Source: Liolophura sinensis (Eukaryota; Mollusca; Polyplacophora; Chitonida; Chitonidae). From it: a stretch of DNA of 64,000 nucleotides. The notes beneath the pieces are model-generated. The model was not told where the DNA came from. It did no database searches and worked only from the letters and a program-made list of their open reading frames with translations. Each line of letters begins with the position of its first letter. The first letter of the stretch is position 1. Both the position numbers and the translations under genes were made by a program. The DNA lies in the NCBI RefSeq assembly GCF_032854445.1, contig NC_088307.1:17980001-18044000 (forward strand), read 5' to 3'. Below, one piece after another: positions 12,828 to 25,327 of the stretch.

Positions 12828-14715
12828 ATTCGTGTGTATTTAAAATAATAATTAAAGAAATCGTGGAAAAAATGTAGTGTATTTTTCACAATAGGCACAT
12901 AGCGGATCATAATGTAAATGTGTCCGTCTTCTTTACTTCGCTCTCTTATTTTCTTGATTTTTTGTCTATCAATTGCAATGTTAAAGTTATAAAAAGCCAA
13001 TTGGCTCAAAACCAACCACCATACAGCAATAAGAGTGGCACTAAAATTTCGAGGTTATACCGTAATCACAGGTGGAGAGCTGTAAACACGTTAATGGGAA
13101 CATAGCGAGGTTGCCGGGTGAAGACGGGGCGAGAGGATCAAATCTTGTAACAGCCCAGCTATCTTAAACCTAGGGATCCTTACACGAGACAGCGTCTGTG
13201 TTTTAAATCGACGCCATCTTGCGCCAAGACAGCCAACGCATTGAAACAAAGAGATATTTTGATACCTATTTTTAGCATTTCTGCCCGAATCAGTTCAATA
13301 AAACATACAGGTTAACTCTACTTATTCTTTTTTTTTATATTTATTTATACCATCGTGCTAAATGCTATACTAAAGAATATGGCAGACGACACGTATATAG
13401 CTGGACGAAACCGAGAAGAACATGAGGGACCCAATGCATACAAGCCTACACCAGGGTCTGTCATTGGAGTTGTCAGGTGACAGAGGTGAAACGAACGAAA
13501 CAAATTTGTCACACAGTTTAACAGTGCAAACGCGACTTAAGGGCACCTAGTTATTGCCAAGTGGCCCTTCACTTTTCATGCGAACGAGGAGCCCAATAAT
13601 GATGTCATTTGTCTACTGTGTGTGCTTTTATGACCTGGTCCGCGAGCCTCTCTTCGCAACGACCCTGATGCCACGGAGAATGTGTGCTCGGCTCATTAAA
13701 AATGCCGAAATCATAAAAGCCCATTGGACTAGGCTGTGAAAGTCAACTCTCTTACGATGTGCAAGTTTAACTGACCGCTCAAGGTGAACTCTGGGGGCAA
13801 ACATTTGTAAATCACGGGGTGGTTAAAGGTTCTCTAAGTATATATATTGCCATGTTACCAGTGAATGTATGTATATAAACATTAACACAGTTTTAACTAA
13901 GCCTCCGTATGTATAAGTCAAGTTTGGTATAATTTAGCGATACCAGCATTTAGAGTACCACTGTATTGGACTGAAAACCCCTTGGATTTTTACGCCGATC
14001 CAGCTCAAAGAAGCAACTTGGTAAGAAAGTTAACTGTTATACGTAGTCTACAACAATGAAAATATAAACAGCTCATTGAAATTTAAGTTCTTGAAGAAGT
14101 TTAAAGAAGCAAGATTTAGAATTAATTTACCACATCAGGAAGTTTGCCAGGTACCTGCTCAAAGGCGGTGGTTTATTTCGGACAGTCCAGTTCCTTCCAC
14201 CTCTGAATCAAACAAATGGTTCAAATAAAACTATTGCACTACACAAATAGCGCCACTTCACGATACTTAAAACATTGTCATATGTGAAACCGGTGTCAGA
14301 GAATCCATTCCGAAAATCTGACTGTCAGCCTTCGAGGCAATCCACAATAATATTCCTGTCACAACGGAAGTACTTCCATGATAAAAAAAATCATCATTAT
14401 AATACACAGTATGTTTCCATTGTCAAAAGTTTAGATGTATACACAGAAGTCATATGAAACATTCCCTTTTCGTAGCTACCCCTTCTTTCAGAAGCAGGAA
14501 ATGAAAGAACACTTAATATCACTGACGCACAGGTACCACCTTTTCATATCCCTGTCTTGATAAACTGGCATATGCAGGAGTGCTTTCAACAAGTACCAGC
14601 GTATGTCAACATCACACGAATGTATGGTCAGGGACCAACTTCACAAAGTCATCATAAGCTAAGTTGATTATATCTGCCATACAGCAAAACTTGTATGAAA
14701 AATGCATTTAAATGT
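12828..14715. other. Gene-free stretch
   Basis: No supported gene. Short open frames on both strands lack recognisable domains. AT content drops around 13560-13740 without a clear exon. Confidence 0.4.
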
Positions 14716-14716
14716 C

Positions 14717-14910
14717 TTTTTATTTGTTTATTTATTCGTTTGATTAATGTTTAATGTTCAACTCAAGAATTTATTTTTCGGTGGTCAGTTTTATGGTTGG
14801 AGGAAACTAAAATGCTTGAAGTAAGTCACTGCACTTTGTCAAAAGTGACAAACCTCATGACTAAAAGGCGACACCGAAGCAGCGAGAGTTGGATTCGAGA
14901 GCATTATTTC
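14717..14910 (-). mobile_element. Old SINE-like copy
   Basis: The tail is TTATTTGTTTATTTATT-like, followed by tcaactcaagaat and a diverged body. It ends in a B-box-like ttggattcgag. The order matches a tRNA-derived SINE on the minus strand, but divergence is high. Confidence 0.45.
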
Positions 14911-15179
14911 GTGCCTAAAAAGCTGACCTTTTGATGTTGATAAAAGATGACTTTTGCTTTCCTTTGATGGCAGCGCTGTTTGGATAGGTATATATTTCTT
15001 TCTGACAAACACCACAAAAGATTGTTTCTGGGTGTATGTAGTACAATGCACGACGGTTTCACTGCGTTCACAATGTAAAAAAACGACAACAAACAATCTG
15101 TATACACGCTTGTATGGAAGCGGTGGTAGCCACGCTTTTATTATGTTCCCCACGATGCGACTGGAGTATGCATTTTTCA

Positions 15180-15440
15180 AGCAAGTAAATATGAAAAGGC
15201 TACGCATATAGAGAGTAATACCAGTACAGCGACGGCAGTGTGATAGCTGGCAAATGGTCACACATAACCGGTGAAATATGGCCTCTTGTCGACGACGGCA
15301 GTGTGATAGCTGGCAAATGGTCACACATAACCGGTGAAATACGGCTTCTTGTCAATTTACCTCAATCAGGGATTTATTCAAACTGTTCACATAAATGCTT
15401 AACTAGTGGTAAATTTATAAAGATCATTTTTGTTTACACT
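15180..15440 (+). repeat. Family C copy with duplicated start block
   Basis: The first 60 or so bases (gacggcagtgtgatagctgg through ggtgaaat) occur twice in a row, at about 15228 and 15292. The second continues into the 'caatttacctcaatcaggg' block. Confidence 0.65.
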
Positions 15441-15488
15441 TGTCCATGTAGACGCCTGCGAAATTACAGACTCTACACAATTATTCTG

Positions 15489-15556
15489 ATCGCCGTCGTA
15501 TAAGTGAAATATTCTTGAGTACGGCGTAAAACACCAATCAAATAAATAAATAAATA
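15489..15556 (+). mobile_element. SINE A tail fragment
   Basis: Only the last 60-70 bases of SINE A remain, from gccgtcgtataagtg to the ATAA tail. Confidence 0.8.
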
Positions 15557-15569
15557 TTATACACAGGAT

Positions 15570-15804
15570 AACATATCAGTTACGCTCTGTGCATACGTTT
15601 GAAATAAATCGTAAATAACATATCAGTCACGCTCTGTGTATACGTTTGAAAGAAATCGTAAATAACATATCAGTCACGCTCTGTGTATACGTTTGAAAGA
15701 AATCGTAAACAACATATCAGTCACGTTCTGTGTATACGTTTGAAAGAAATCGTAAATAACATATCAGTCACGCTCTGTGTATACGTCTGAAAGAAATCGT
15801 AAAT
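15570..15804. repeat. 47-bp tandem array, 5 copies
   Basis: The word aacatatcagt recurs at 15570, 15617, 15664, 15711 and 15758, an exact 47-base period. The copies differ by a few substitutions. The array starts right after a SINE A tail. Confidence 0.92.
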
Positions 15805-17424
15805 AACAGCGTGAGAAACTTTTATTGTGGAAATAGTAATTTTCATTTTTTGAATTTCTATCACAACCTAGTAATCTAGTCGTCATAAAATTATTTGACC
15901 TATCACTTTTGTTTTATTTTATTTAACCCGCCACCCTTTTCCCCCGTAGCTTTCTTTTATACGGCTCTCTTAAATGTATTTTTATACCATTTTCGCTCTG
16001 GACCTACAAAACTATGATATCTTCTGTACTTAGGTCCGTTGGTGAACGGTTTAGATAAACTATGCTAATTAAAATAACAGCTAAAGATGTAAAAAGAGAA
16101 GTCATATGGAAGCAGTAACAGTATGGCAATTATGACTCAAGTAGTTGGGCCTATATACGGCAAAATGCTGGCCTAATGTAGGCATTCAAAATTTCTAAAT
16201 TTCCTCATCTAAAGATCAGACACGATCAGTTCCTGTCAAGACTGGAACGTTGGATTTACAGAGCCTTAAATTGTTTCTTGATGATGGGGCGTGGTAATTT
16301 CACCTGCGTCCAAATTTATAATTCTGAAAATTAATGATAATAATTAGTTGTATGCTTGAGCACACTTTACCGCACCTTACCAAAATTTGAACGGTATCAG
16401 ATAAAAATGAAACAATCAAAATGTATGGAAGCCAGATAACGCCATCATCGTAGTAGCGCTTCGGATCATGATAAAGCGATGGCTTGATGCAAATTATCAT
16501 AATACTTTTTCAATAAGACTTCTGTCCAACAATTGTTAACCAGTCACCAGTGAATGAAATCATTAAGTAAAGTTAAAGCCCAAAACTGCACCAGGTAAGA
16601 AGATTAAACCGAATTTAAGTGAAAGTCTCGGCACACACATTTATACCGAGAATGAAACATTTAAGTTTCATCTTCCTTTTAAAATGATACCGGTACCATC
16701 TAAAAAAAGGAAAACTGAAAAAAGCTGCTCAGTGCAGCAAAATAAAATATATGGTAGAAAAACATGGTCGAGGATTAAATTTTATTAAACCCGGAAGTGT
16801 AAAGTTTGGTATGCGAAAGAGATTAAGGCCTAACCCAACGCGCTGTTGGGTCCCTATGTAGAGGTCATATATTAAAGCGCTCTTGTAAGCGAAATAACGA
16901 CGCGACTTAACTGGAGTTGTACTCCAGCCGTTAGCACGGGAGCTTAAGATCCAACTCGGCTCATCTCGAATTGTACGTCGTGTCCTAAATGCTCGTGTAT
17001 GCGACACTACAGAACTGGTGTTGTACCGCCAGTTGATAAGTGTTACGTGTATATGTTTGCATCTGGTCGCAGATTACTGGTGGATCATCTCGTCACACAC
17101 AACCATGTGGATTACGGAACAGACTTAAGTAGTACGACCTATATACGGCAAAATACTGACTTAATTTAGGCGGTCAGAGTTTATTAATTTCCCCATCTGG
17201 AACTCAAGAGCCATATCCCTACAAATGCTCATTTATGTACACAAAACCATGCAGAAACCACTCACCCACTCGGCCATGGCAATGATGTTCCAGAGCTCCA
17301 GCACCATATCTAACATATATACACGCGTCAAAACGACGTGTAACAAAGGCAGTTAGGCATTTTGGGCATAAGCATAATATTCGAAAATTTAATACCAGCA
17401 ATTCATTGCATAAAGAACCGCTCT
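15805..17424. other. Gene-free stretch with a short direct repeat
   Basis: About 75 bases around 'cctatatacggcaaaat' occur twice in the same orientation (16138-16215 and 17128-17205), suggesting an undefined dispersed element. A CpG-richer patch lies at 16840-17000. No gene is supported. Confidence 0.4.
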
Positions 17425-17500
17425 TGGTGTTATGCGACGTAGTCAAGAATATTTCTCTTATACGATGACAGTCAGAATTATGTTGGAGAGAGCCCGGTGG
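17425..17500 (-). mobile_element. SINE A fragment
   Basis: Part of the SINE A body in reverse orientation (gtagtcaagaatatttctc and the following block), without head or tail. Confidence 0.55.
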
Positions 17501-17834
17501 AAGACACATTCTTTGTAAAGTAATCTGCACATTTATTGAATAAATGAATAAAATTGGTTTAACGCCACTTTGACAGTATTTAAGCCATGTATATAGTGGC
17601 AAAAATGTTTATTGAAGCATTATTTTGCGAGTTTTACGCTTTTAATAATCTCTGTATTTTTTCATCTTTTTCAGAACATGAGAATGCTCTAGCCGCGAAC
17701 AACGGAGAACTGGTTTGCCAGCGTGCTTTTGAAGGGATTTTATATATCAAAAAGACGAAAAGTCCAAGTCTTATGAATAGGTCAATTTTGAAACCCTAAA
17801 CCCTCCTGCAGAAAGGTGACTTGAGAAGGCAGAC

Positions 17835-20800
17835 ATGCCTGGTGAAAGAGGTTTGAAGAGAGGTCACGATACGAACAGATCAAATAAGGACAAGAAAGAA
17901 AATACAGACAAGAAAGAAAAGAAAGACAAAAAGGACAAGAAAGGTCAAAAAGAGACAAAAGGAAAGAAAATGGAGGCGCCACCTTCAAGAGAAAAGGAGC
18001 ATAAAATAATCGTGAACGCGGCTAATGATATAGCCGGTGAGATTCAGAAATTTTCCAAAAGGTTTTTCTCGAAAAACAAAGCAGACATGGACTTCCAACA
18101 AGCGATAGAAGCGCTTCAAAAGGTGTATGAGATGTGGAACATGGAAACAGTGGACGAAATTCCGTCGTGGAAGGATTTCATCGCCGCCCAGGGCACAAAA
18201 AAGATCGACAGAGCTACGCGCGAGACTGAAGGTTTTGCCACCGTAGAAAAGCTTTGTGAGCGAGCACGCCATTTTGAGACACTCATCCCCAAGATCAGAA
18301 AGAAACTCATGGCCTGTCTGCAATATCATCTATTCAAATACTGTCGGAGTTTTGAAGAGCTGACGGAAGGTTACGAGATCCGACCGGTCAGGGAATACGA
18401 AGAGTTCATCAAGGACAACAAATCTGAAATCGACTCAAAGTTGGACGCGATTAATGATAATATCATCAAATACGGAGAGCTCAAAAAGCCGTTTGCAAAT
18501 TTTGTGCGCGAAGGGCATGCCCATGGGCAACTGATCAAAGAGATCTGTCTAAACATTGTAGAAATCTGTCATCTGGGTAAAGCGTGGGTGAAGCAAGACA
18601 TTGAATATCCGGAGAGGCTGTATGAGGAGTCTCAGTTCAGCAGCTCCTATTACGAGAAGCTAATGGACGACAGCAACAATTTGACCTGGAAGCGACAACA
18701 GAGTCTGGAGATGCTCGCGAGACGAGAACGTTTCTTGTGGCGCCTGGAGGTCGACCACGACGCGAAATGGCGCGAAAGGCGCAAATTGAAGAAGAGCAAG
18801 GACACCGTCGAAGGACTGCTGGAGAAAGCTGAAAAAGCCATAACTGATAAGGAGTACGAAATCGAAGTGCTGAAAGATGAAAAGACCGGCGGCGTGTCGC
18901 CGAGAAACAAAAGCATCGCCTCCGAAGATCTGGACGTGGCGCGACGGGATCTCGTCAAGCTCAGCGAGCGCAAGACGTCGCTTCAGAAGCAGCTGGAGCG
19001 CATGGAGCGAGATTACGAAGCGGCGTCCAAGCGCCACGATGAGGCAAAGCAGGACTTGGACGATAACGACAATGCCATAGAGGATCTTCGCACCAGCGTC
19101 AGTGACATCGACCTTGAGCTGAAGAACATTAACGAGAGGACGGGCGCCCTTTCGACCAAGATCGCCTTGATTCGTTACATACGGGATCTGACGCTTTCAT
19201 CTCAGACCCTAAGGAAAATCGAACAGAAGCGTCGGGAGAGACAGGTCCAGCAAGAACAGAGGGAGAGAGGTAAGGGTAGGTGGAGGAAGTAGAAGAGTGA
19301 AGGAGGGAATGGGAGTGGGGGCCATGAGCATAGAGCAAATTAGATCCATACATAATACAACAGTCTCAGAGTAAATCTAAACTAGAAGGTAGCAAATGGT
19401 GACCCCCCCCCCTTTCGTTAATTTACATCAGCCAAGTTCTATTCTAATGTACGCACTTCAGCTCCTTAGCACCACGGCTTACGCAGAATTAGGTAAAAAA
19501 ATGCAGCGATTATTATTATTATTTGCAATTTATTAAATGTCGCTGGTTTATAATTACTTAAAATGCTGTATTGTCATCACATTTTACTCAGGAATGCTTA
19601 GTCCACAAGCAGATTTCCGGTTTATGCCTTTATACAACACAAAAAGACTACAGTGGAGTATAAGTGTGACAGATGCCAAATGGTCACAGGTAACAGGTGA
19701 AATCCGGTCTCTTGTCAATTTACCTCAGTCAGGGTTTTATTCTAACGGTTTGGCGCCATTGATCTACACTTACTCAAAATGTTGTGTGATCAACACATTT
19801 TATAAACATTTACATGAAAATAATGTAACAGAACCAGGCCGAGTGGATGAAGTCTACCAGCAGAATTCTGATTTATGCAAACGTTCACACGTAGCCGGTG
19901 AAATATGACCTCCAGTCAATTCACCTCCGTCATAGAAAATACTTGATGATTTATTTGATTTGTATGGTGTTAAACGCCATACTCAAGATCTTATCTGACA
20001 ACGGTTACGTTGTTAACGCGGTGCTCAAGAGGTGTATGGGTGCTTCTTTATACACTAATGTCAGTTCCTATGGCCACTAATGGTGTAAAGATTAAAAAAT
20101 GAGTTGCAATTATAGTTTTCAGGCCAAGAAATGGAGTTCACAAACAGGTAGTCTGTCAGGTTTCGCCCAGCTTGATGCTGTTTATGGTTCTAATGAATGC
20201 TAGGTTGCCATTTCCGAAACAGCGTTCAACTAAAAAACTATAAAAAAAGTTAATGAATATGAGTCATGTACAGAGAAGCAGCCAACAATTCTCAATCGAA
20301 ACGAAAAGAGGCAGGAAATGTTTCAGTTACCTACATTTAACCAGTATCTAAATTGTGCATTTCATTATAAAAAGACGCATATTTCAGTCTGTGCAACGTT
20401 TCCGTGATCATAGAACACCAGGGTTCGTGGACTGACACGATAAGAGGATCAATCTGTCAGTCTTTTTTTCTACAGTAACCAGGATTCTGCTGGTGGACTA
20501 ATCATCCCTGAGGCCGTATTCCTTTACTGTGTTTTAATATTGTTGTACGATAAACACACGTGATGACCACACAGCATTTTATGTAAGCCTGGACAAGTAA
20601 CGCCTAAAAAATTACGTCAGTGCATCCTTTAAATAATTCTGCTTAAGTCATGGTGCGCGGAGGAGGGAGGGGGGCATTGTTAGCATTCAGTCACCTATAA
20701 ATCCCTAACTGAAGTAAACTGACAAGACTCTGTGTTTCACAGGTTACCAATTGCCGGTATCACACTGTCGTCGCTGCTTTGGTTGTATCCTCTATCCTTT

Positions 20801-22030
20801 AAGTCTTTTAATATATCGTAACGATCCCTACACAATACATCTGTAAATTTAGGTAATACCACATACTGAAAGTGTGACAAATAGACTTCGAGTAATATTC
20901 TTCTCATTAATAGAGTCCGAACTCTCAACGCTTACGATAATAGAGACCGTTAGTTAGAAGTCACAAGTTCAACTTGTAACTTGTAACTAGAATAGGTAAA
21001 CTAATTCTGATTTGAAGTTACAAGTTAAAAAGTTTCATCTTGTAACTGAAGTCCCTGATGTTCTTTAGAATAACTGGAGTTTCACGTCAAATATAAGTCC
21101 GTGATGAGCAGTTTTCTGTCAGAAATTGAATGCATACAAAGGCTCTTCCTGAGCCAAAGTAGAAAGTCCTTTAAAGGATCTCCCCCGCGCATGCGGCTTG
21201 TATAATTAGTTCGTCACGTATACTTGTAACTGTGGTTTCAGCATAGAGAAAGATAACGTTGATGGCCTTAATTCCTGACAAACTGAATTCTGATTTGAGC
21301 AAATCGTTTATTCGTTAATGCATGACTTTAAGTGCCATGCAGACATATTTATAGTGCACTATCTACATATTTATATGTAATTGTGGAACCTTGACTACAT
21401 ATTTATAGTGCAGCGCCTACACATTGACAATGTCATGCCTTTATATTGACAGTGCCATGCCTACATATTTATGGTACAATGGATGCTTCTGTTTAATGGT
21501 TTCTCACTGGAAAAACGTGGCGATACGACCGGTCACATTGTCAATAAGACATCGAGTCTATCAATACTTGTTCCGGTATGCTTATGATGAGTGGCAAGTC
21601 AGTGAGGAAGCTGTGATATTGCCGAATATTGATTAATAAAGTTTGTAAAGGCTGGCTTAGTTCTTATAAAAATCACACAGGCTATTTACAATGCTTTTTT
21701 CGTTTGCTTTCAGCTTCGGAACCACTGGATGAGGCTTGTAAATTTGTTGCTGACAAAATCGGAAACGATTGGAAGAAGCTGTATCCAAGGTTACCCTTTT
21801 GTCCAACCAGAGACCAGATAAAGCGTTACAATGATATCTCGCTCATTTCCAGCATAGCCGCGAAAAATGATTGGACAGACGACAAGCAAGCGATGCATAG
21901 TTTCTCAAAATGGCGGAACTTCAACCGTCGCTGTGACGTCGCCCAGTTGACGCGCAGTTTGAAAATGGTTCAGATGAAAGATCTGGCGAAGAAAGTAGAA
22001 ACACACTTCTTGGTCAAGTCACAGGATTAA
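17835..22030 (+). CDS. Lysine-rich coiled-coil protein with C-terminal death-domain-like module
   Basis: Two exons are read: 17835-19269 and 21714-22030. The donor G|gtaagg and acceptor tttcag have matching phase (1), giving about 584 residues. Residues 1-50 are a run of lysine and aspartate/glutamate with nuclear-localisation-like clusters. Residues 55-280 are mixed helical sequence with no family I recognise. Residues 280-478 form a strong coiled coil with long charged heptads. The last 100 residues resemble a death domain: a helical module with NDWKKLYPRLPF and a terminal amphipathic helix VAQLTRSLKMVQMKDLAKKV. Death domains assemble apoptotic or innate-immune complexes, so a scaffold role is plausible but inferred. 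The ATG sits in a favourable context (purine at -3). If the intron is kept, a stop 23 bases past the donor gives a form without the death domain. Exon 1 is more GC-rich than its surroundings. Confidence 0.85.
19350..19935 (+). repeat. Three family C pieces in the intron of the death-domain gene
   Basis: Copies or parts lie at 19350-19560, 19620-19830 and 19855-19935, all in the same direction. The middle one has the best-kept start (atgccaaatggtcacaggt) and 'tttacctcagtcagggtttt' block. Confidence 0.6.
19945..19990 (-). mobile_element. SINE A tail remnant
   Basis: A short degenerate piece (tttatttgatttgtatggtg and actcaagat) in reverse orientation. Confidence 0.4.
20570..20805 (-). repeat. 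Family C copy, reverse orientation
   Basis: 'attctgcttaagtcatggtg', 'ctaactgaagtaaactgac' and 'cacactgtcgtcgctgc' are in the expected reverse order. A G-rich insertion lies near 20660. Confidence 0.6.
21714..22030 (+). CDS. Exon 2 of the coiled-coil/death-domain gene
   Basis: This exon encodes the death-domain-like end. The preceding tract gctttttt...tttgctttcag is a good polypyrimidine-AG acceptor. It joins in phase 1 to make an alanine codon and stops with TAA at 22028-22030. The tryptophan in NDWKKL and the later IAAKNDW and FSKWRNF words fit the hydrophobic core pattern of the fold. No AATAAA follows closely. Confidence 0.8.
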
Positions 22031-22750
22031 CAGGAAATCTAATGAGTAAAAGAAACATCTTCATTTTAGATGTTAGCGCATGGTGTGTGAACGGTTTGGG
22101 TGTTCGGACGCAAAATGAACACTTGGAGCAAAAAAACTGAGAGAGACGTTTGAACTGGTGCATCAAGGTCGCGCTGCAATCAGGACTGATGTGCTTCTAG
22201 AAATCTCACATGTTAAACGTGCGCATGCGTTTGATGATAATGAAAGAAATTCGACGCCTACTATTCGAGAGAATTTGACCCTACCTGCTGTCCCAAAAAT
22301 TATTTTTATGAGGATCAATCAAAGGCGATATTAGTATTACATCAAGACTTGTAGCAAAAACTAATGACGTATTTATTCTCAAATGGCGGTCTGTCAAACT
22401 AGAACGTGTATTACTGAAACTGTCCATGCACATTTTGGAAATGAGCCACAAACAAACGGAGATAATGAAATCGGCTTCCTCCAAAACATCACATATATAT
22501 TCTTGAAATTTCTTCCTTATTTGCTGTTTAAAGCCGTGTACGGGAAGAAAAATTGGAGTGCCCGGATAACTAAGCACTGTCCTCCGTAATCTGACACACA
22601 CCATTACTTTAAAGCGTGGAACAATTTCCCTACCTTTAATGACATAAAACTGTTGACAAAGCTTTTCCCATATATATACACATTATACTCAGTTAAAAAT
22701 TTTGAGAAATCAGATGATGGGCCACACCATCATGCTATAAACTTCTATTT
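22031..22750. other. Gene-free stretch downstream of the death-domain gene
   Basis: This probably includes the 3' untranslated region of the upstream gene. No clear polyadenylation signal or other gene was seen. Confidence 0.4.
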
Positions 22751-22964
22751 ACTTTATGTAGTTATTCATTTGATTGGTCTTTTACGCCGTAGTCAAGAAT
22801 ATTTCACTTATACGACGCCGGTCAGCATTATGGTGGGAAGAAAAAGGGCATGAGTTCAAAAGAAGCTCACGACCATCCACAGGTTTCTGACTGACCTTCA
22901 CCCGTACGGCTGGAGAGGGAGCCAGCATGAGCTGGACTTGAACTCACAGCGACCGCATTGGTGA
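22751..22964 (-). mobile_element. SINE A, head-truncated
   Basis: The tail, body and B-box region (ttgaactcacagcgacc on the plus strand) are present. The A-box end is missing. Confidence 0.75.
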
Positions 22965-23439
22965 CATTATCCAAGTAGTTCTTGATTTTAATTTGATTTT
23001 CTTTTTCGTGGCTTTGGATATTCATGTGATATACGATTTGTGTGGTATAAATATCTCTTTATGAAAGGCTTGAAAAGGCAAGCAGATAATATTTCGGTAA
23101 TTTGTGATTTTCTGAAAATCCGGTAATGAAACGACAGTCAAGAATCTGTCATACAGAAATGAGAAATAAACGGTACCCATGTACAGTCCTGACATAAAAA
23201 GATGAAGTGCCCAATGACAATCCACAGTTAAGGTTTTGCAAATGCTAACTATCATTCTATAAAATCATATTTACTGTGAAATCAGTTATTTAGTTAAAGA
23301 ATATATGGAGTTTTAAACCGTGGGTGTGAAATTTTAACCCGGAGCCGCAGGCGAATTTCACTTACACAGTTCTCAATTTAAACGGACACCTTATATGGAT
23401 ATATACCATTTTACTTGGTACATTTTCATTCAAATTTTC

Positions 23440-23675
23440 GGGGCCTCCGTAGCTCAGTCGGTTAAAGTGCTAGCGCAGCGTAATGACCCAGGAGTCTCTC
23501 ACCAATGCGGTCGCTTTGAGTTCAAGTCCAGCTCGTGCTGGCTTCCTCTCCGGACGTACGTGGGATGGTCTCTCAGCAACCTGCAGATGTTTCCTCCCAC
23601 CATAATGCTGGCCGCCGTCGTATAAGTGAAATATTCTTGAGTACGGCGTAAAACACCAATCAAATAAATAAATAA
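23440..23675 (+). mobile_element. SINE A with internal deletion and target-site duplication
   Basis: The A box (tagctcagtcgg) and B box are present. About 30 bases of the gtcgtgggtttcc block are deleted. The direct repeat attcaaattttc is at 23428-23439 and 23676-23687. Confidence 0.9.
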
Positions 23676-23849
23676 ATTCAAATTTTCTCATTTGCAGTAC
23701 CAAACCTTTTTCATCCGCGTAACCTCTTTTTGTAATACATTAGTTATTGCTGCATCACAAGACCGACCGCATTGCTTATAACTACACGAGCCGCCATCGT
23801 TATTCATTTATTTATCTACCCAGGTGCGACCTGAGAGGAGCCATCATTG

Positions 23850-23985
23850 TTTACTTATTTATTGATTGATTGATTGTTGTTTCACGCAATACTCAAGAAT
23901 TTTTCTCTCACATATGGTGGCGGGGAATTTCAGTGGAGAAAACTGAAGTATCCGGGTAACCCACAGCCATATCAGCTGGACCACA
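23850..23985 (-). mobile_element. Old SINE-like copy
   Basis: (ATTG)n-like tail followed by a diverged SINE A-type body in reverse orientation. Confidence 0.45.
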
Positions 23986-24027
23986 ATGAGTTATTTTTCA
24001 CCCTCAACCTACCCCTCTTATTCGGTT

Positions 24028-24256
24028 CACTCAAAATGTAATCTGTTCATTTTAACAAAAGGTCTGTTGTTTGGGTGATGTTGGAATGTACTCTGTTATT
24101 ATAACATACTACTGTGTAATATTTAACATAACATCCTGTTTGTCTAAGAGAATTTTTATGATAAATTAATAGAAATTAACAGGCTAATCTGCTGCAATGA
24201 CATTCTAGCATCACCTAGACATCTGACTTTCTGTAAAATTTAACGATTATTTTTAA
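24028..24256. mobile_element. MITE copy, same family as 12572-12825
   Basis: It starts cactcaaaatgtaatctg and contains ttttaacaaaagg and gtgatgttggaatgta, matching the first copy. The right terminus is eroded. Confidence 0.6.
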
Positions 24257-24299
24257 CCCCAACGTTGTCAAATGTCAGCGTTTGGCGACGATGGTCAAA

Positions 24300-24720
24300 G
24301 AGGGTTCGTAAAAAAGAAAGAGCTTAACAAAAACTAAAACTAAAATTGTGGACAAAGTCCTTAATACCACAGGGTTACACAAGTCACGATCCTCTAAGGC
24401 TAAAAAACAGAACGAAATTTTGCCAGATGTTTTGCCATCATTTGCCAATGATAGCGAAAACAGCCAAGACACGACTGATACGATGACAAGCAAATTAAAT
24501 CATCAGCCAAAATATTCGCAAAAAAGAAAGTAAGGCAGAAACCACAGAAACTGACAACCATATTAACTTGAAAAGCGCTAAATCTATAGCGGAATCAGTT
24601 CATGTGCTTGTGCATTTACAGTTGAACGTCGCTTCCGAAAAAATGTCGGTCAGATTTTATGAAGGCGTCTCCTATACTAGCAGTTCGATTCCAGTGCCGA
24701 AATACTTATTGTGCAGTTAT
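24300..24720 (+). pseudogene. Possible coding remnant, frameshifted
   Basis: Two frames that each look protein-like abut at an A-rich run near 24527-24535. The first is rich in lysine and acidic residues (NEILPDVLPSFAND). The second continues with SAKSIAESVHVLVHLQLN. Together with the frame at 25071-25300 this could be a broken gene, but the family is not established and chance is not excluded. Confidence 0.2.
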
Positions 24721-24729
24721 CTCGCGGCA

Positions 24730-24882
24730 AACATGCTGGTTTTCTCTCAGATCGTGAGAAGGTCTGCCAGAAGCCTACGGAGGGTCGTAGGTTTCTCCCA
24801 GGTTCTGTTCGGTTCACTCCCGCCATAATGCTGATCGCCGTCGTATTAGTGAAATATTCGTGTGTACGGCGTAAAACAGATA
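24730..24882 (+). mobile_element. SINE A, head-truncated and diverged
   Basis: The SINE A body from tgctggttttctc to gtacggcgtaaaaca. The ATAA tail is nearly lost. Confidence 0.65.
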
Positions 24883-25327
24883 AATGCGCACAACTTCACA
24901 AGAAATGGGCAATAATCATATGAAGGCTTACATCAGGCTCCAAGCGGTGCATAAACATCATTTTGTGCTATAAGGCTGCCGTGCTGTAACGCTGCCGTGC
25001 TGTAACGTTGCCGTGCTATATGAATGACCTCACTGCTTCACCAGCAAAACTACCGTAATTCACTTAATGATTGGTATGTGAAAATACACGTCCAGAAGCA
25101 CATAATGGTATTGAAATGATCCTTCGATTCCAGGTGAATGGATCAATTAGAATCAAGCAAAATGTCACACTTAAAAAAGCTAAACTTTGGATGAAATACA
25201 GTATATACAGTGACGTTTTTTCACAAAAGAAGGAAAAGAATGTGGGAGTACCTTTTGGAAAACTTACTAGTTTTAAGGGGACAATGATGATCCTTATTGA
25301 AAGACTATCCCAGACTAATACAGTCTG

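Noticed and set aside
14839-15324. 161-codon minus-strand frame
   Set aside because: It is made of family C repeat units and an old SINE and has no domain-like character.
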